This document shows positions 31,150 through 64,000 of a stretch of DNA of 64,000 nt, piece by piece. Source of the stretch: Patiria pectinifera. Its lineage: Eukaryota > Echinodermata > Asteroidea > Valvatida > Asterinidae. The notes beneath the pieces were generated by a model. The model made no database searches. It worked only from the letters and a program-made list of their open reading frames with translations, and had not been told where the DNA came from. Where the stretch lies: NCBI GenBank assembly GCA_029964075.1, contig CM057142.1:25670392-25734391 (forward strand). The letters run 5' to 3'. The stretch's first letter is position 1; every line of letters begins with the position of its first letter. The position numbers were made by a program, and so were the translations under genes.

Positions 31150-33990
31150 CGAAAATATCAAATTTGGAATAAACCAAAATTACGTGATGCACCAAATGTT
31201 ATAGTTGGCTTTGGAAAACGCTAGCCTGCTAAAAACTACGTCCCAGTGTTATCACGCCTTTGCACAGACCACCCAGGTAGGCTTATGGTAAAACCGTTTT
31301 ATTCAATTTTGCGTGGTGACGCCAAAGCTCTCCAGGGCACAATTTCATTAACAAAATAAAGCAGATTTTGTCTTAGCGAGTGGGGGCGGTAGCGAATTTC
31401 GCGGGTTAGCCAGGAATGCTATAGTTTAATTATCCACAGAGCAAGGTCCTCAGTTGCTCTATGGTTTATCCTCATGTGGATATTCCATGATTAAGGCTTT
31501 TGTGCTTACAGGGTGACGACAAATTTCTTTACTGGCGCCAAAAGCACAGAATGGGATCACAAGCGCACAATTTCGTAGTGACTTTGGACCCAGTTCATTT
31601 GTACTTTTTTTTGCAACTTTTCCCGCCTTTTTACAAATTCCTTTTTTTTTTTAGCAAGAGCACACCAGAACTTTTAACTGTTATTGCAGTAAGACGTATT
31701 AGCTCCATGTCGTTAACTTAAGCGTTAATATCCACTCTGTACTCTTAAGGCAGGCCTAATGGGTTCCTTTTGCCTAAATTGGTACTTTGCTCCTACTAAG
31801 TCGGCGGATAGCCTTGAACGTTATGGCTAATAGCCTACTAATTGCAAGGGCCTCTCGCTAACAGGTGGGATTCAGTCGGTCTGTTTAAGTGTAGGGGCAG
31901 GCAAATGCCCCCGTAGCACCGCCACTGTAGCTGCCTAGTGGGCACTAGCGGTCGTTTTGGTTAAAATTAAAAGGCGGATTCGTCTGCTTGTTTAATCGAT
32001 TTCACCGATTTCGGCCTCTTGCAGGTTTCGTGTGCGCCCTTTGAGATTAGGGTCAAAGGTTACCTAGTGGTCAGTATGTGGTCATTTTATGAAAAATTTA
32101 CGAAATGGCTTTGTTTCCTCACTTAGTTATGGGCTGAGGTTTGTGCTTCGTGAAGCACAAACATTCTGCTCTGGTTGATTTTGCAGCGGTACCAGAAAAA
32201 TCCTTGCCATTTTTTCCAGAAAAGTTAGCATTTTGCCTCGCTGGACTCTAAAGCTGGATACCGGTTCTTGGATGACCTGGAAAAATTCATTACAAACTAA
32301 GAACAATTTGGAAGAATCAGATAGCACGGACAAATCCCCATATGATAGCGATTAGGCCTATGTTAACTGTCTCCCGTAATGCACATTACCACACTAACTC
32401 ACACAAAAGAACATGGCGATACTACTCAGAATAACATAATCATTTTTACGCAAATGAAAACTCCACTTGGGCGTGGCAGAGTCATGATGTACACGTATTG
32501 GCATATTAAAACAACCCAAAGAAAGAAGAACAAACAGACATGAACAAAAACAAAAAAGAAACAGAAAAAGAGAAATTAGAACAAAATGACTGCTTTACCC
32601 AAATATCTATTTATTGTACATGTACTACCTTTGCACCAATTTGAATCAACCATTTATAAGAAATCAATTCACAATACAGAAAGTAACAGCTGCAATTTAA
32701 ACCAAGACATACTGGTACAATATGATTGCAACATTAATACTAAAAAATCACCATACTATCGTTTAATACAATTGTTCTAACAAGTAGATACCCCATACAA
32801 AAACTTCAATGGAAAAATGAATGCTCTTCTAGGTTACATGAAAAATGTCTTCACTACGACAAACAAATAACAGTGAATCTACAAAATTACTGTATGCAAA
32901 GAAATGAAGTAAAAAATAAAGCCAGCCACGCAGGATCCTTTACACCCCCCCCCCCCAAAAAAAACCCCTACTGATTGAATAAAAAAAAAACATGCTTAAA
33001 GTGAAGATAGGAATTTTATCAAATACCCTGAGAAATTAATCAGCTGGAAATGGTATCGCTTGGAATAACGTTGAAGGTGGTATACTTTTGAGTCTGCATC
33101 TTTTTCTGTCCCTGTTTTATGATTTTATAATTCTGATGCACTCCTTAATGCAGTCGTCCTCCAAGACTGAATGTGAAAAGCCAACTACCTACCCAGCTAA
33201 TAAAAAAAAGTTTGAAGTCTGATACTTGAATGGTAACAGGGACAGGAAAAATGTCACATTTGGGCCCTCAATTTATAGAATGACCAAGTTACCAGACCCT
33301 AATGTGCACACTTTGTCTCTGTTTTTATATGGGTGCTCTCTTGCATTAAAATTCCCATAGACACTGGTGCTAAATGCCAATACTTCAAAGTTCTTTCAAA
33401 AATACTCAGAACTCTCACTGGTATTTAAGTTGCACAGAAAAATGATGATCAACATGTCGTCTTTCATTTCCTTTTCTTTTTTTGGGAGGTTGACCATTGA
33501 CTTTTCGAGAAATTCTTGCCCAAAGAAGACAAGCCCTATTTTCCCCAAAGCGGAACGGTAGCCATCTTGAAAAACGATCCCTCCACAACATGGCAAAATA
33601 GCGCCACTTTCGAGCCCGATTGCATCCAAAATGCTCAGAATTGGCAACCCCAAGTCCGGGCCAGAGGTTCATTACCATATCTCTTCAATTCACCTATCTC
33701 TCTTCATGTTACGCAAAGAACTCTATAATATAGAATATTTTGAGGGTATAGCTTTTATTCATGAGCTCGGCGGATAGAATGAGGCCTATTTACCGGTGTG
33801 CACCCATAAAATCTTTAGAATCAACTGAGCTGTAACTTCAACAGGTGAGTTGTTATATGCACCCTACTTAATACTTCGAGCAAATTTGTTACTTCAAGGA
33901 AAATGATGCACAAAAAGCATATGTTCTTACATACCTTTTAGTTACCATGGGTAGAAACATTTAAAACGCCGATAAAAACTGTACACATCC
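31150..33990. repeat. Lectin-locus duplication, upstream block, copy 2
   Basis: Collinear with 25786-28566 but lying directly next to the promoter of lectin C. It lacks the 127-bp short retroelement and carries a TA-flanked MITE (33330-33806) not present in copy 1. No gene recognised. Confidence 0.75.
33330..33806. mobile_element. TA-flanked MITE, empty site known
   Basis: Ends TGGGTGC and GCACCCA, flanked by TA (33328-33329 and 33807-33808). The paralogous position in the other duplication copy (ttttcaTAaaatc, TA at 28390-28391) has a single TA and no insert, which fixes the borders. About 477 bp, no transposase. Confidence 0.75.
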
Positions 33991-34408
33991 ACTACTCACA
34001 TACTAAATTGAAGATTTTTTTTGCCGTTTTCATAATTATGCTGAGCCTGACTGTTCTTTCCTGTTGATGCACCACCACAAATGTTCAATAAAAGTCAGTT
34101 CACGGTGCTTAAAGCGACAAATCACAATGGAACTCAGCCAGTCATATTGACTTGTTACATGTATATTACTTCAGAAAATAGTTCCATCTTTACATTAATA
34201 ATCCACGTACACGTACATGAATTATATTTGTTACCAATTCAATGACCAAACCAAGTTGTAGAAAAATACAAAATGCATGTTGACAAAATATTAAATAAAA
34301 ATATTTCCCATATATACTTATATCTAAAAGTATGTAATAATTATTAACATCCTGAGTAACTGCAAGAGAATAACATACACTTGATTACACATTTAAGTCT
34401 TAGTTATA

Positions 34409-34719
34409 AGGGCCTTTCACAGTATCCATAATCTGTGTGTTGACCCGGGTTCAACACAGAGATTTCGGAGCCCATTTCACACTAGCAAGAATCCAACACG
34501 GCGTCTACATGGGGCAGACGCACTCCACAGGTAAAATCCAGCCCTGGTCCCGGCTGTACTCGAATAGAAAATCCAAAATGTACGGCTGACCCATGTAAAC
34601 GCATTGTCAGTGTGAACGGTATGCTTTGCCTACCTGTGTTCCATTGTACCCGGTTCTGCTTATGTTGGACCTCTGTTGATTTGAACACGGGTAGGCAAGA
34701 CGGTGGTGTGAAAAGTCCT
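34409..34719. mobile_element. MITE with ends AGGGCCTTTCACA / TGTGAAAAGTCCT
   Basis: About 311 bp with ~13-15-bp imperfect terminal inverted repeats. Internally, gttgacccgggttcaacac is itself palindromic. No target duplication could be fixed. Confidence 0.6.
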
Positions 34720-35289
34720 ATACACGTACTGAGATTACATACATTTTTATTAAAAACACATTTGCATATCAATGCAAAACACCTTGATTAAGTTTAAGTA
34801 TTTTATGTTACACAGCAAAACATAAGTAACTTGAGGTCTAAAAATGTGGGGCCATTAATTTTCCATGTCAGAGCACAGACGCGACAAGAAGTCCTTGAGT
34901 TAAATTCTGTGAAAGACAACCGGCTTGACAGAAACGGTAATCCATATTTAGTGGACATATGACAAAATGGTATTTTAGAGTTTGGTTTTATAAAAAAACA
35001 CACCTGCATTATTGAAACAACGGGTGTACATGCACCTTGTTCAAGTTCCTTGAGTTTACTGTTCTACAGGAGGGTGGGTGGGGACAGGGTAACATCTCCC
35101 TCCTACATTTTGTCCACCAAAAAATGAACACTACATCTAAATGTCTGTAAGTAAATAACACAAAGTAGGTTTTAAGAAAGATTTTTGCTGCTCAATGGTG
35201 GCTATTAAGTGTTCATGCACTTTACCAACTCTTAGTCGTGGATTTCTGTAGTATTTGTATGTCTGTTTTGGTATCTTCACTGTTGAAGG
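34720..35289. other. 3' flank of the cathepsin F-like gene
   Basis: Likely 3' UTR and downstream DNA of the minus-strand gene. TTTATT at 34746-34751 (AATAAA on the minus strand) is a possible poly(A) signal, ~540 bases after the stop. No other gene seen. Confidence 0.4.
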
Positions 35290-57542
<22,253 letters not shown>

Positions 57543-57649
57543 TTTTACTTAAGCAGGCAAACACTTCCTTTGGTTCAACTACAAAGTGCGTCAGCGATCA
57601 ATGGCTACCACTTGCGCAAAAAGTGAAAACAAAAATGAAGCTCCCTCCC

Positions 57650-57656
57650 TTTATAT
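57650..57656 (-). promoter_or_regulatory. TATA box of the cathepsin F-like gene
   Basis: TATAAAG on the minus strand about 108 bases upstream of the ATG at 57542; the following 5' leader includes gaagtgtttgcctgc. The only TATA-like box near exon 1. Confidence 0.5.
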
Positions 57657-58240
57657 GTAATGCATCCTTCCATTATTATTCTCAGTCATCAATCTTTAGC
57701 TTAAATATATCGACATTTTATCTAGAACATTAAAAATAACACCCACAATTTTCATTACGTAGTTTTACTTTCAATGAAAGTGAAACTGTTGAAAATAGAA
57801 ACAAATTTCGGATGCGTTGATTTTAGAAGAGGGGTGCTTATTATACAGAAAAAAATCACATGACATTCGTTGGCACGTGACTACTTAGTACTAAAGCCTA
57901 AAGGTAGGTAGGCACGTGATCGTCATCTGCATTATTTCAATGATACTGATACTCAGTGATACTAGCTGATACAGTGACGGTTTTGTGTCTGGCGAGGTTG
58001 TGGAAACCGATCGAGACGAGCTAGATCATAGATGAAGTGCCGAAGTAAAACTTATAGCCTAGTGTAGCAGAGTAAGCACATATACCCATTAATCATTTGT
58101 CTTTTTTTTTTGCTTTCATTTTTGTCTGAGAAGAATATTGCACGTGTTTTGACGCCACTTTTTTCAGTCATGTCACTTGTCATGCTTTCAGTGTCATTGT
58201 TGTGCGCTCGCTTTCTTGCAAATCACGCAATCTTAAGTCA

Positions 58241-58320
58241 AGAATGAGCGCGCATTCTTAAGAACGAGCGCGCATTCTTAAGAATGAGCACGCAATCTGA
58301 AGAATGAGCACTCATTTTTA
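58241..58320. repeat. 20-bp tandem repeat, four units
   Basis: agaatgagcgcgcattctta and three near copies, exactly 20 bp each. Every unit is partly self-complementary (gaatgagcgcgcattc). It lies between the divergent cathepsin F and PLD3-like genes. Confidence 0.85.
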
Positions 58321-58779
58321 AGACTGCGTGGGAATATCACGTGCGCAATTTATGAATTTTGCGCAATCTTAACAAACATTGCACGGCATAATTATGTTAA
58401 ATGAAATGTATAGCAGTTAAAGGGGAAATAATTCATGTAACGAGGAAAGAAAATTTTCTATGCTTCTGTACTCGTATAACTACGATAATTTGAATCAAAT
58501 TAAACCTGTTATTGCTTTTGTCTGCCCACTGTGGCTGGGAAGTTTTGTAATAACGGAGGACTGGGTACTAGTCTGGGAAGTGCTTTGTTTAGGCTAGACA
58601 AGTTACAAGTCCCTGTATGTATCATATGCATGTCTTTTGCGAAGATTGCGCAAGGATCCGGTTGCGCAATCACAAGAATGTGCATGCGTATTCTTATGAT
58701 TGCGCAAATCACAAGAAAGGGCACAACATCATTACCCTCATGACCCGAGCTAGTATCGTCAGACCCCCTAAAATGACGA

Positions 58780-58884
58780 GGATATGTTTTGACGCACTCG
58801 CATTCAATTTGCGTTGGACAACGCGCGCGCGTTGCAAGCGTTACCTGCGTCAATTATGGTGACTCGAGGATACTACTGGCAGTG
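58780..58884 (+). other. Candidate non-coding first exon / CpG-rich promoter of the PLD3-like gene
   Basis: A CpG-rich segment (gacaacgcgcgcgcgttg) ends in a strong donor CAGTG/GTAAGTATC at 58884/58885. The first coding exon of the PLD3-like gene starts after an acceptor (tttatgtag, 62165-62173) with 17 bases before its ATG, so an upstream leader exon is expected. This is the best candidate seen; no transcript evidence. Confidence 0.35.
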
Positions 58885-59467
58885 GTAAGTATCATGACTA
58901 TGGGGCTTGTTACCCTAGGTCCTCAGTTACACCTTAGACTGATGGGTCTTTTATGCCCTAGGTCCTTCCTCTACTGAGACTGCAACCCAACTGTTCCACT
59001 TCATTGGGCACACCAAGCTTGCTCTAGGATCCTACCTGCTTGAGAGAGTGCAGTATGGAAATGGCTAGTTCGAGTATCTAGGACTCTGATCGCTTTTGTA
59101 GCATTTGGACATGGTCGGGTGATAGTAGAGTCCGAGATCGATGGCCCTATTGCGGTTACTAATAAATATTTTTTTGACCATTTTCACTCGTACCCCCAAT
59201 CAAAATCGTCAGATTTCACCCCCAAAACGGTCTTCAAACTGCCTTATGCGCCCCTGTAGGCTCCAGTGGGAAGTGAAAATACAAATGGTGGTGGTTAGGT
59301 TTACATACCTTTGGGAAGAAAAGAGAAATTTCACCTTCAATTTGGGAAACATCCTTGTCACAAACGCCTTGTTTTTTTTGGCTGCCATTTCGAATTCAGG
59401 AAAAGTAGACTGGTGCATGACTCTGGCTACACTTTTTCCTGGCAAGCACCAGACAGACCAATCACAG

Positions 59468-59503
59468 GGCACTTTGATTGGTCAGGTGACCAATCAAAGT
59501 GCA
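59468..59503. repeat. 16-bp-arm palindrome next to the ribozyme-like element
   Basis: gcactttgattggtca, a two-base centre (gg), then the exact complement tgaccaatcaaagtgc. Each arm holds a CCAAT/ATTGG box. Confidence 0.8.
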
Positions 59504-59505
59504 CT

Positions 59506-59637
59506 CTCCTGAAGACAGTCAGAGCATACTGACCGTAATGTCGAGTTTATACCTCTGGTTCTTTTCAAAACCATTCTCTTAGTTGAGAAATTATTCGCAT
59601 TATATGGTGTTTCCGCAAACCAAGTTCATTATTTAGT
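59506..59637 (+). mobile_element. Short retroelement with hammerhead-ribozyme-like 5' end, copy 2
   Basis: 132 bp with the same ends as 27374-27500 (CTCCTGAAGA ... TTATTTAGT). CTGAAGA is followed by CAGTCAG-AGCATA-CTGACCG (one mismatch in the stem) and TAATGTCGAG, so the catalytic core is more decayed. Shared interior: tttatacctctggttctttt, ccattctcttagttgagaaa, ggtgtttccgcaaacc. No target duplication is evident. Confidence 0.55.
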
Positions 59638-59741
59638 ATCTCCACCATGCAAAGCCTCAAATCTTACTTAACTCCAGTAAGCTTCAAGGAGCTGGAGTGG
59701 AGTTTCTCAAGCTAACTATCAAGTGTCATCATGGTCTAAAT

Positions 59742-59883
59742 CGTCACGTTTTTTCCATACTGGCGAACAGGTTGCACCGCGCCTTTTCCATACCGGCGAA
59801 CATGTATACAATTTTGTATACATGTTCGCCGGTATGGAAAAGGCGCGGTGCAACCTGTTCGCCAGTATGGAAAAAACGTGACG
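59742..59883. repeat. 142-bp essentially perfect palindrome
   Basis: Symmetric about 59812/59813; arms of 71 bp match except at the central bases. Within each arm ttttccatac(t/c)ggcgaaca occurs twice, so the whole is a palindrome of a tandem dimer. No spacer. It translates to similar peptides on both strands by symmetry only. Confidence 0.9.
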
Positions 59884-60204
59884 AAATGTGACAAAATGGG
59901 TGTCGGTCACTTGGCCCATTTCCCACTTTGCCCACAACCACTTCGCCCAATGGCCGCTCAATTATTGTTGTGATTTGATAAAGTATTTAATCACCTTTGT
60001 AAAGTGTCGATGGTTTTAATGAGCAAGAACAAACCCAAAATTTGAGACCAAAATTTTAAAACTTCTTGTTAAAAAGAAATCGAAAACGAAGTGGAAGAAT
60101 ACATGAGCTACATTATCAAAGAAAGAGCTCGATCCTAGGTGGACAAAAAAGCCCTGTAGCAAAAGTTTAACGTAACAAAGCGATACAGCTACACGGTCTT
60201 CGCT

Positions 60205-60292
60205 GCGGCGATTGATCCTGACATTAAGGCCGAGGCCGAAGAGATTATGCGGCGATTGATCCTGAAATTGAGGCCGAGGCCGAAGAGATTAG
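60205..60292. repeat. 44-bp direct repeat, two units
   Basis: gcggcgattgatcctg begins at 60205 and again at 60249; both units continue with aaggccgaggccgaagagat or aggccgaggccgaagagatt. Confidence 0.7.
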
Positions 60293-62190
60293 TGGCAATG
60301 CATCCAGGGATTGGCACATACCTGTAGTACATGGTCAACATTGACCGTATGAAGACGTATTACTGGACTTCCTCTGTATTAAAGGGCACTGCGTCTTGAA
60401 ATGCCCGAAAATGTCATGCTTTGGATTGTAAATACTTATCCTATTTCAAACACCTGGTTAAAATGAAACCAACCTAATGTTGTGCCGTTCCCGACAAAAG
60501 ATCGGATACGACGGAGTACGCATACGTTTTTTCTGTCGTTTTCATTCAATGTTTGTATACACTTGTGTGTGCCACATAAATATTACACACAGCACCAATG
60601 CACAATGTGGTTTATTACATGTCCGCAAAAGGCGAACACTTTACGGCTGAAATCACAACTAGCACACACAGCCTGATTTGAGTCGCAATTTAAGTGGACC
60701 CTGAACTTTGTTCTCGCATGAAATAACACAAAAATGCCCAGTTTTGAATGGATGGTTGTTCAGATGTGGATATCTTACTTTTGAATGTTCTTTCCGATTT
60801 AACATCATTTCATTCAAAACGTGTTTCGTAGCCCAATGGGGGCTTTCCAGGACGCAGTTCCTTTTAAAATATTGTGAGCTAGTCCAAGTGACTTTGACGC
60901 TACTTATCACCTTTTTTCAGCAGTCGGATGTGATATAGCAACCAATGAAAACTGTTGTGCATAGATGTTTTCATTGGATGACGTCACTCTGTCCCGATCT
61001 ATATTATCTAAAAGGAGTGTAGATTGTCGTTTCGATCTACTTCTTGTTCACACATCTTGACATAGGCCCTATTATATTAGTTATGGTACCACTTTTGTGC
61101 AATTAATTACTGCCCTACTAGTAAGGCCTGTTTCTATTGAAATTTCAAACTCCATAGATTTTTCGCCTGTGGTGTACTGAGATTTCTGAAAACAGACCTG
61201 GGCCCCATTGTCCCTATTGTTACCCTTTGTTCCCGGTACTGACCCAAGTAAGAACATCTAGGTACACCTATGGTTCACCCTCCCATAGAAGTCTAAAAAT
61301 CGCCTTTGTTAAATATTATAAAGACCATTAATGACAGTGGTTAAGAGATATTTCCCAGATTTCCCAGATCAAATGGCACAGAAGATAAAGATCTGGCTTC
61401 TGTAGAGAGAACAACAGTCTACTTTGAGGCATTTACATTGGACACTAAAGATGTGTTCCCTGTGCTCTGCAACAAATGCAATTTACATTGTTTACATTAC
61501 ATATTTTCTATCAATAAGTTTTCAAATTTTGTATGTTTATTCCAACCCCCAAAACTCCTGTTTTCATTTTTTTGGAAGTCTGCAACCCTCTGAAATTTTT
61601 TTGTTTTTGTTTTGGGCATATTTATGAACGATCCGCTTTGCGAGGAGGCTACAGTGAAGCTCCTGGTCTGTACATTATCAATACTGATTGGGGGGGGGGG
61701 GACCCAACTACCCCGTGAGAACAGAATTATTCTCTGGCAGCATAATTCAAAACTGTAATTTGTAAAATAATTATTCAGTAACTAAACATGTGCTGATTTT
61801 TTTTCCGGTCAATGTCCAAAAGTAAATAACTTTTGTATTGCTAGAAAAATAGCAATTTACAATTAAGGAATATATTTTTTTGGATGAAACCCAATGAGTT
61901 TAAAATATTCCATTTCACCGCAGCACTTGGAAGTGGCCTTTACAAAGATACAATTAAAGTATTACATTTATTCCAACAAAAGATCTCTTTTCAAGTAAAA
62001 TTAATTTGTGATAAATTTGAGCATTTATCATTGAAAAATGGCTTGTAATTATGATAAGCACATACCATTACCATATTTTCAAAAATGCCGGACCAGTTAT
62101 ATACAGGTATGTTGGAAACACATACAAGAGTTTTATTTTTATATTCAAACAAATTTGTGTCTCTTTTATGTAGAACGTGAACCACTAACA

Positions 62191-62779
62191 ATGAAGTCTG
62201 ACAGGAGGGAGGACTACCAACAATTTTCTTCGGAGGGAAATAAGACCGACACATGGCGGAAAGTCTTAATATTTTTGGTCATATTATGTATTCTGGCTGC
62301 GTTGACGGCTGCACTGACATTCCTAGGAATTGCAGGAAGCAGGCCGAAACCAGACCACTGGGAAAAATGTAGCGATAACTGCAGGTGAGTGATAAGGGTT
62401 TTTTCTCAATCACAGGAAATGTGTGTTCTTGAATGGGGCAATAATCAACCATGGCTATATTCGTTCATTGTCCACTGTGATGAGGTGTACGTGTGGCGTA
62501 TTGTAGGGTGTACGCCCAATGGTGGGGAAAGGTCAATTGCCCATTGACCCCCCCCCCCCTGCAGCTGTGTGAATCCCGTTTTATCATTTCTTTTGTAGCA
62601 TCATTCTGGTGGAGAGCATTCCTGCTAATTTGACCTTTCCACCTGGCTCCCCATCCCATGTGTCAACGTTTGATACCTGGATGAAGCTCATCAACATCGC
62701 CACTAAATCCATTGATATCGCTTCATATTATTGGACTCTTAATGGGAAGGATATCTACGTAGACCCAACAGACAAACAG
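62191..62779 (+). CDS. PLD3/PLD4-like phospholipase D family protein, first coding exons (3' partial)
   Basis: Exons 62191-62384 and 62599-62779, joined in phase 2, give the first 125 residues. Short cytosolic N-terminus, one hydrophobic segment (about 24-49, type II signal anchor), then a luminal stretch with two cysteines (60, 64), and the family signature LVESIPANLTFP ... SIDIASYYWTLNGKD, as at the start of the first PLD domain of vertebrate PLD3/PLD4. NLT is a possible N-glycosylation site. Vertebrate PLD3 and PLD4 are endolysosomal 5'-3' exonucleases on single-stranded nucleic acids. The two HKD motifs lie in later exons outside the window, so catalytic integrity cannot be judged and PLD3 versus PLD4 cannot be decided. 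The exon starts after a good acceptor 17 bases before the ATG. Confidence 0.85.
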
Positions 62780-62798
62780 GTCAGTTAATACATGTATA

Positions 62799-63935
62799 CA
62801 GTGAAATCTCGATAAATCAAAACCGATTAACTGGAAAACCTGGTTAACTCAAAGTAAGAACTCATTCCCGTCAAAAGAATAGCAAATTATGCATAAACAT
62901 GCCTACGCTAAATCAAAATTTCGGACCGAAAATTTGGTTACAAAATCGAACTCAAAATCGCCAGGTGCAGAAATAAACTTGCATAATTAGGCCACAGAAG
63001 AAGCTGGAATCTTTTTGTTAAGTTGAGAAATCTCCCAAGAACCCAAGTTACAAACCCAAACTCGTGTATAGAAAAGCAACAGTGAGGCGTTATTATCAAC
63101 AATGAGGCCGTATTATCATGGAGGCAGCCTATCCACTGCAGTGCAACTGACAACGATCCAAGCGAACCATGACCAATCACACAGGAAGGCCGAACAATGG
63201 TCGCCGCAATGCTTTGAAGAAGCATGCCCAGTACTGCGTAAAATGATCGCAAACTTAGTTTGAGTCATTATTGCCGAACGCACTTCGTTTATTCACGTGG
63301 GGATGCAGCGTGCACCATGCCATTGTGATCGGACTCCAGCCCGTAACCACTTCAAATCCTGGCTTTCCAGTTGGCCTGATCGCTAATGCTGGCCCACTTT
63401 TGCAGCCATCATGCCGGCGGTCCAATCGCTGACCGCATTAGAAACGCATGCCTGGCTTTCGAATTAACCTGATCGCTACTACTGGCCTAGCTGCAGCTTG
63501 CACAATAGCACGCCCTCTATCGATCAAATAGAACCGGTCACGCGACCGCACATCGGAAAACCCTCAGCTTGGTGCTCACAATATTGCACGATCGTTAGAG
63601 ACTAGACAAACGACACGAAATAAAGATTTGCTACACGGTTTATTGTTATATTTATCCGTAAAGCAGACACTTTTAGGTAATAGAAAAATATAAAATCTGA
63701 GCAAAATGATGATTTGTGATTGAAAAAAAATACATCATGAAAATGAATAAAAAGGAGGAAACTGAGCCAAATAACTCAGCGAGTTTAATACGGCGAAAGC
63801 TATTCATGTACATTGTACGTGCATAATTATGTACGTGATTGTAGAAAAATTGGGAACTTTGCCTAACTCGAACTTCAGATATCTCAAATTTTTTTTATCC
63901 ATTTCCTTGACGTTTGACTTGTTGAGATTTCACTG
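62799..63935. mobile_element. pogo/Tigger-type non-autonomous element
   Basis: Ends CAGTGAAATCTCGATAAATC and ...TTGTTGAGATTTCACTG, flanked by TA on each side (62797-62798, 63936-63937). The CAGTNRAANCTC terminus with TA duplication is typical of Tigger-like elements. About 1.14 kb, no transposase frame. It lies in the intron after the second PLD3-like coding exon. Confidence 0.72.
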
Positions 63936-64000
63936 TACATTGGAGGAATACATTTCTGCAGATTGTACAGTTTGGGCAACAAAAGTTCCCTTCATAATAA

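Larger units (their letters stand above)
58885..62173. other. Putative first intron of the PLD3-like gene
   Basis: No coding exon recognised. It holds the diverged repeat at 59100-59330, two palindromes, the second short ribozyme-like retroelement, a 44-bp direct repeat (60205-60292) and a 12-G run at 61690. Confidence 0.4.

Noticed and set aside
59697-59961. Matching open frames on both strands
   Set aside because: Consequence of the 142-bp palindrome.
62038-62190. Start of the PLD3-like protein upstream at 62038
   Set aside because: The upstream codons are AT-rich, unlike the family, and a good acceptor (tttatgtag) lies just before the ATG at 62191.

Overview
This is a eukaryotic, intron-rich, AT-leaning animal window. 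The gene content (a cathepsin F-like protease with a cystatin pro-domain, a PLD3/PLD4-type protein, intronless small C-type lectins, a leucine-rich-repeat gene) and the mobile elements (a Helentron, tRNA-headed SINEs with an internal 'cc/cttgggcaaggcact' block and (ATT)n tails, many MITEs) suggest a marine invertebrate deuterostome, most likely an echinoderm or close relative. That placement is inference; no species-specific marker was recognised.

Layout. 1-7262 (+): the coding part of an autonomous Helentron, a rolling-circle element. It has a 69-bp in-frame tandem repeat, a zinc-binding N-terminal region, a C76-like cysteine protease-type segment, an HUH/two-tyrosine Rep nuclease, a Pif1-type helicase split by a 333-bp intron inside the Walker A motif, and a C-terminal APE-type endonuclease. 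8431-14444 (+): the last five exons of a leucine-rich-repeat gene ending in an acidic Ser/Asp tail; its introns carry SINEs and MITEs. 14.9-21.6 kb: no gene seen, but several palindromic or TIR elements. 21.6-34 kb: a duplicated C-type lectin locus with two intact minus-strand genes (21672-22175 and 30562-31077) and a broken third copy (29856-30156). The upstream block of both intact genes is also duplicated (25.8-28.6 and 31.15-34.0 kb), so later insertions can be read against an empty paralogous site. 35290-57542 (-): a complete 11-exon cathepsin F-like gene, 453 residues by my splicing, with all catalytic residues and all cystatin motifs visible. Its 9.8-kb first intron holds a large inverted-repeat element, a nested hAT-type element with an 8-bp target duplication, and a ~1-kb tandem array. 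58.8-62.8 kb (+): the first exons of a PLD3/PLD4-like gene, divergent from cathepsin F and running off the right edge. A pogo/Tigger-type element sits in its third intron (second if the proposed leader exon is wrong).

Cathepsin F and PLD3 are both endolysosomal proteins in vertebrates, so the divergent pair may share a promoter region; this is inference. The most unusual non-coding signals are a discrete 127-132-bp short retroelement, present twice, whose 5' end folds like a hammerhead ribozyme core and one copy of which has a 10-bp target duplication; a 142-bp essentially perfect palindrome at 59.8 kb; and the mosaic divergence between the two intact lectin genes.
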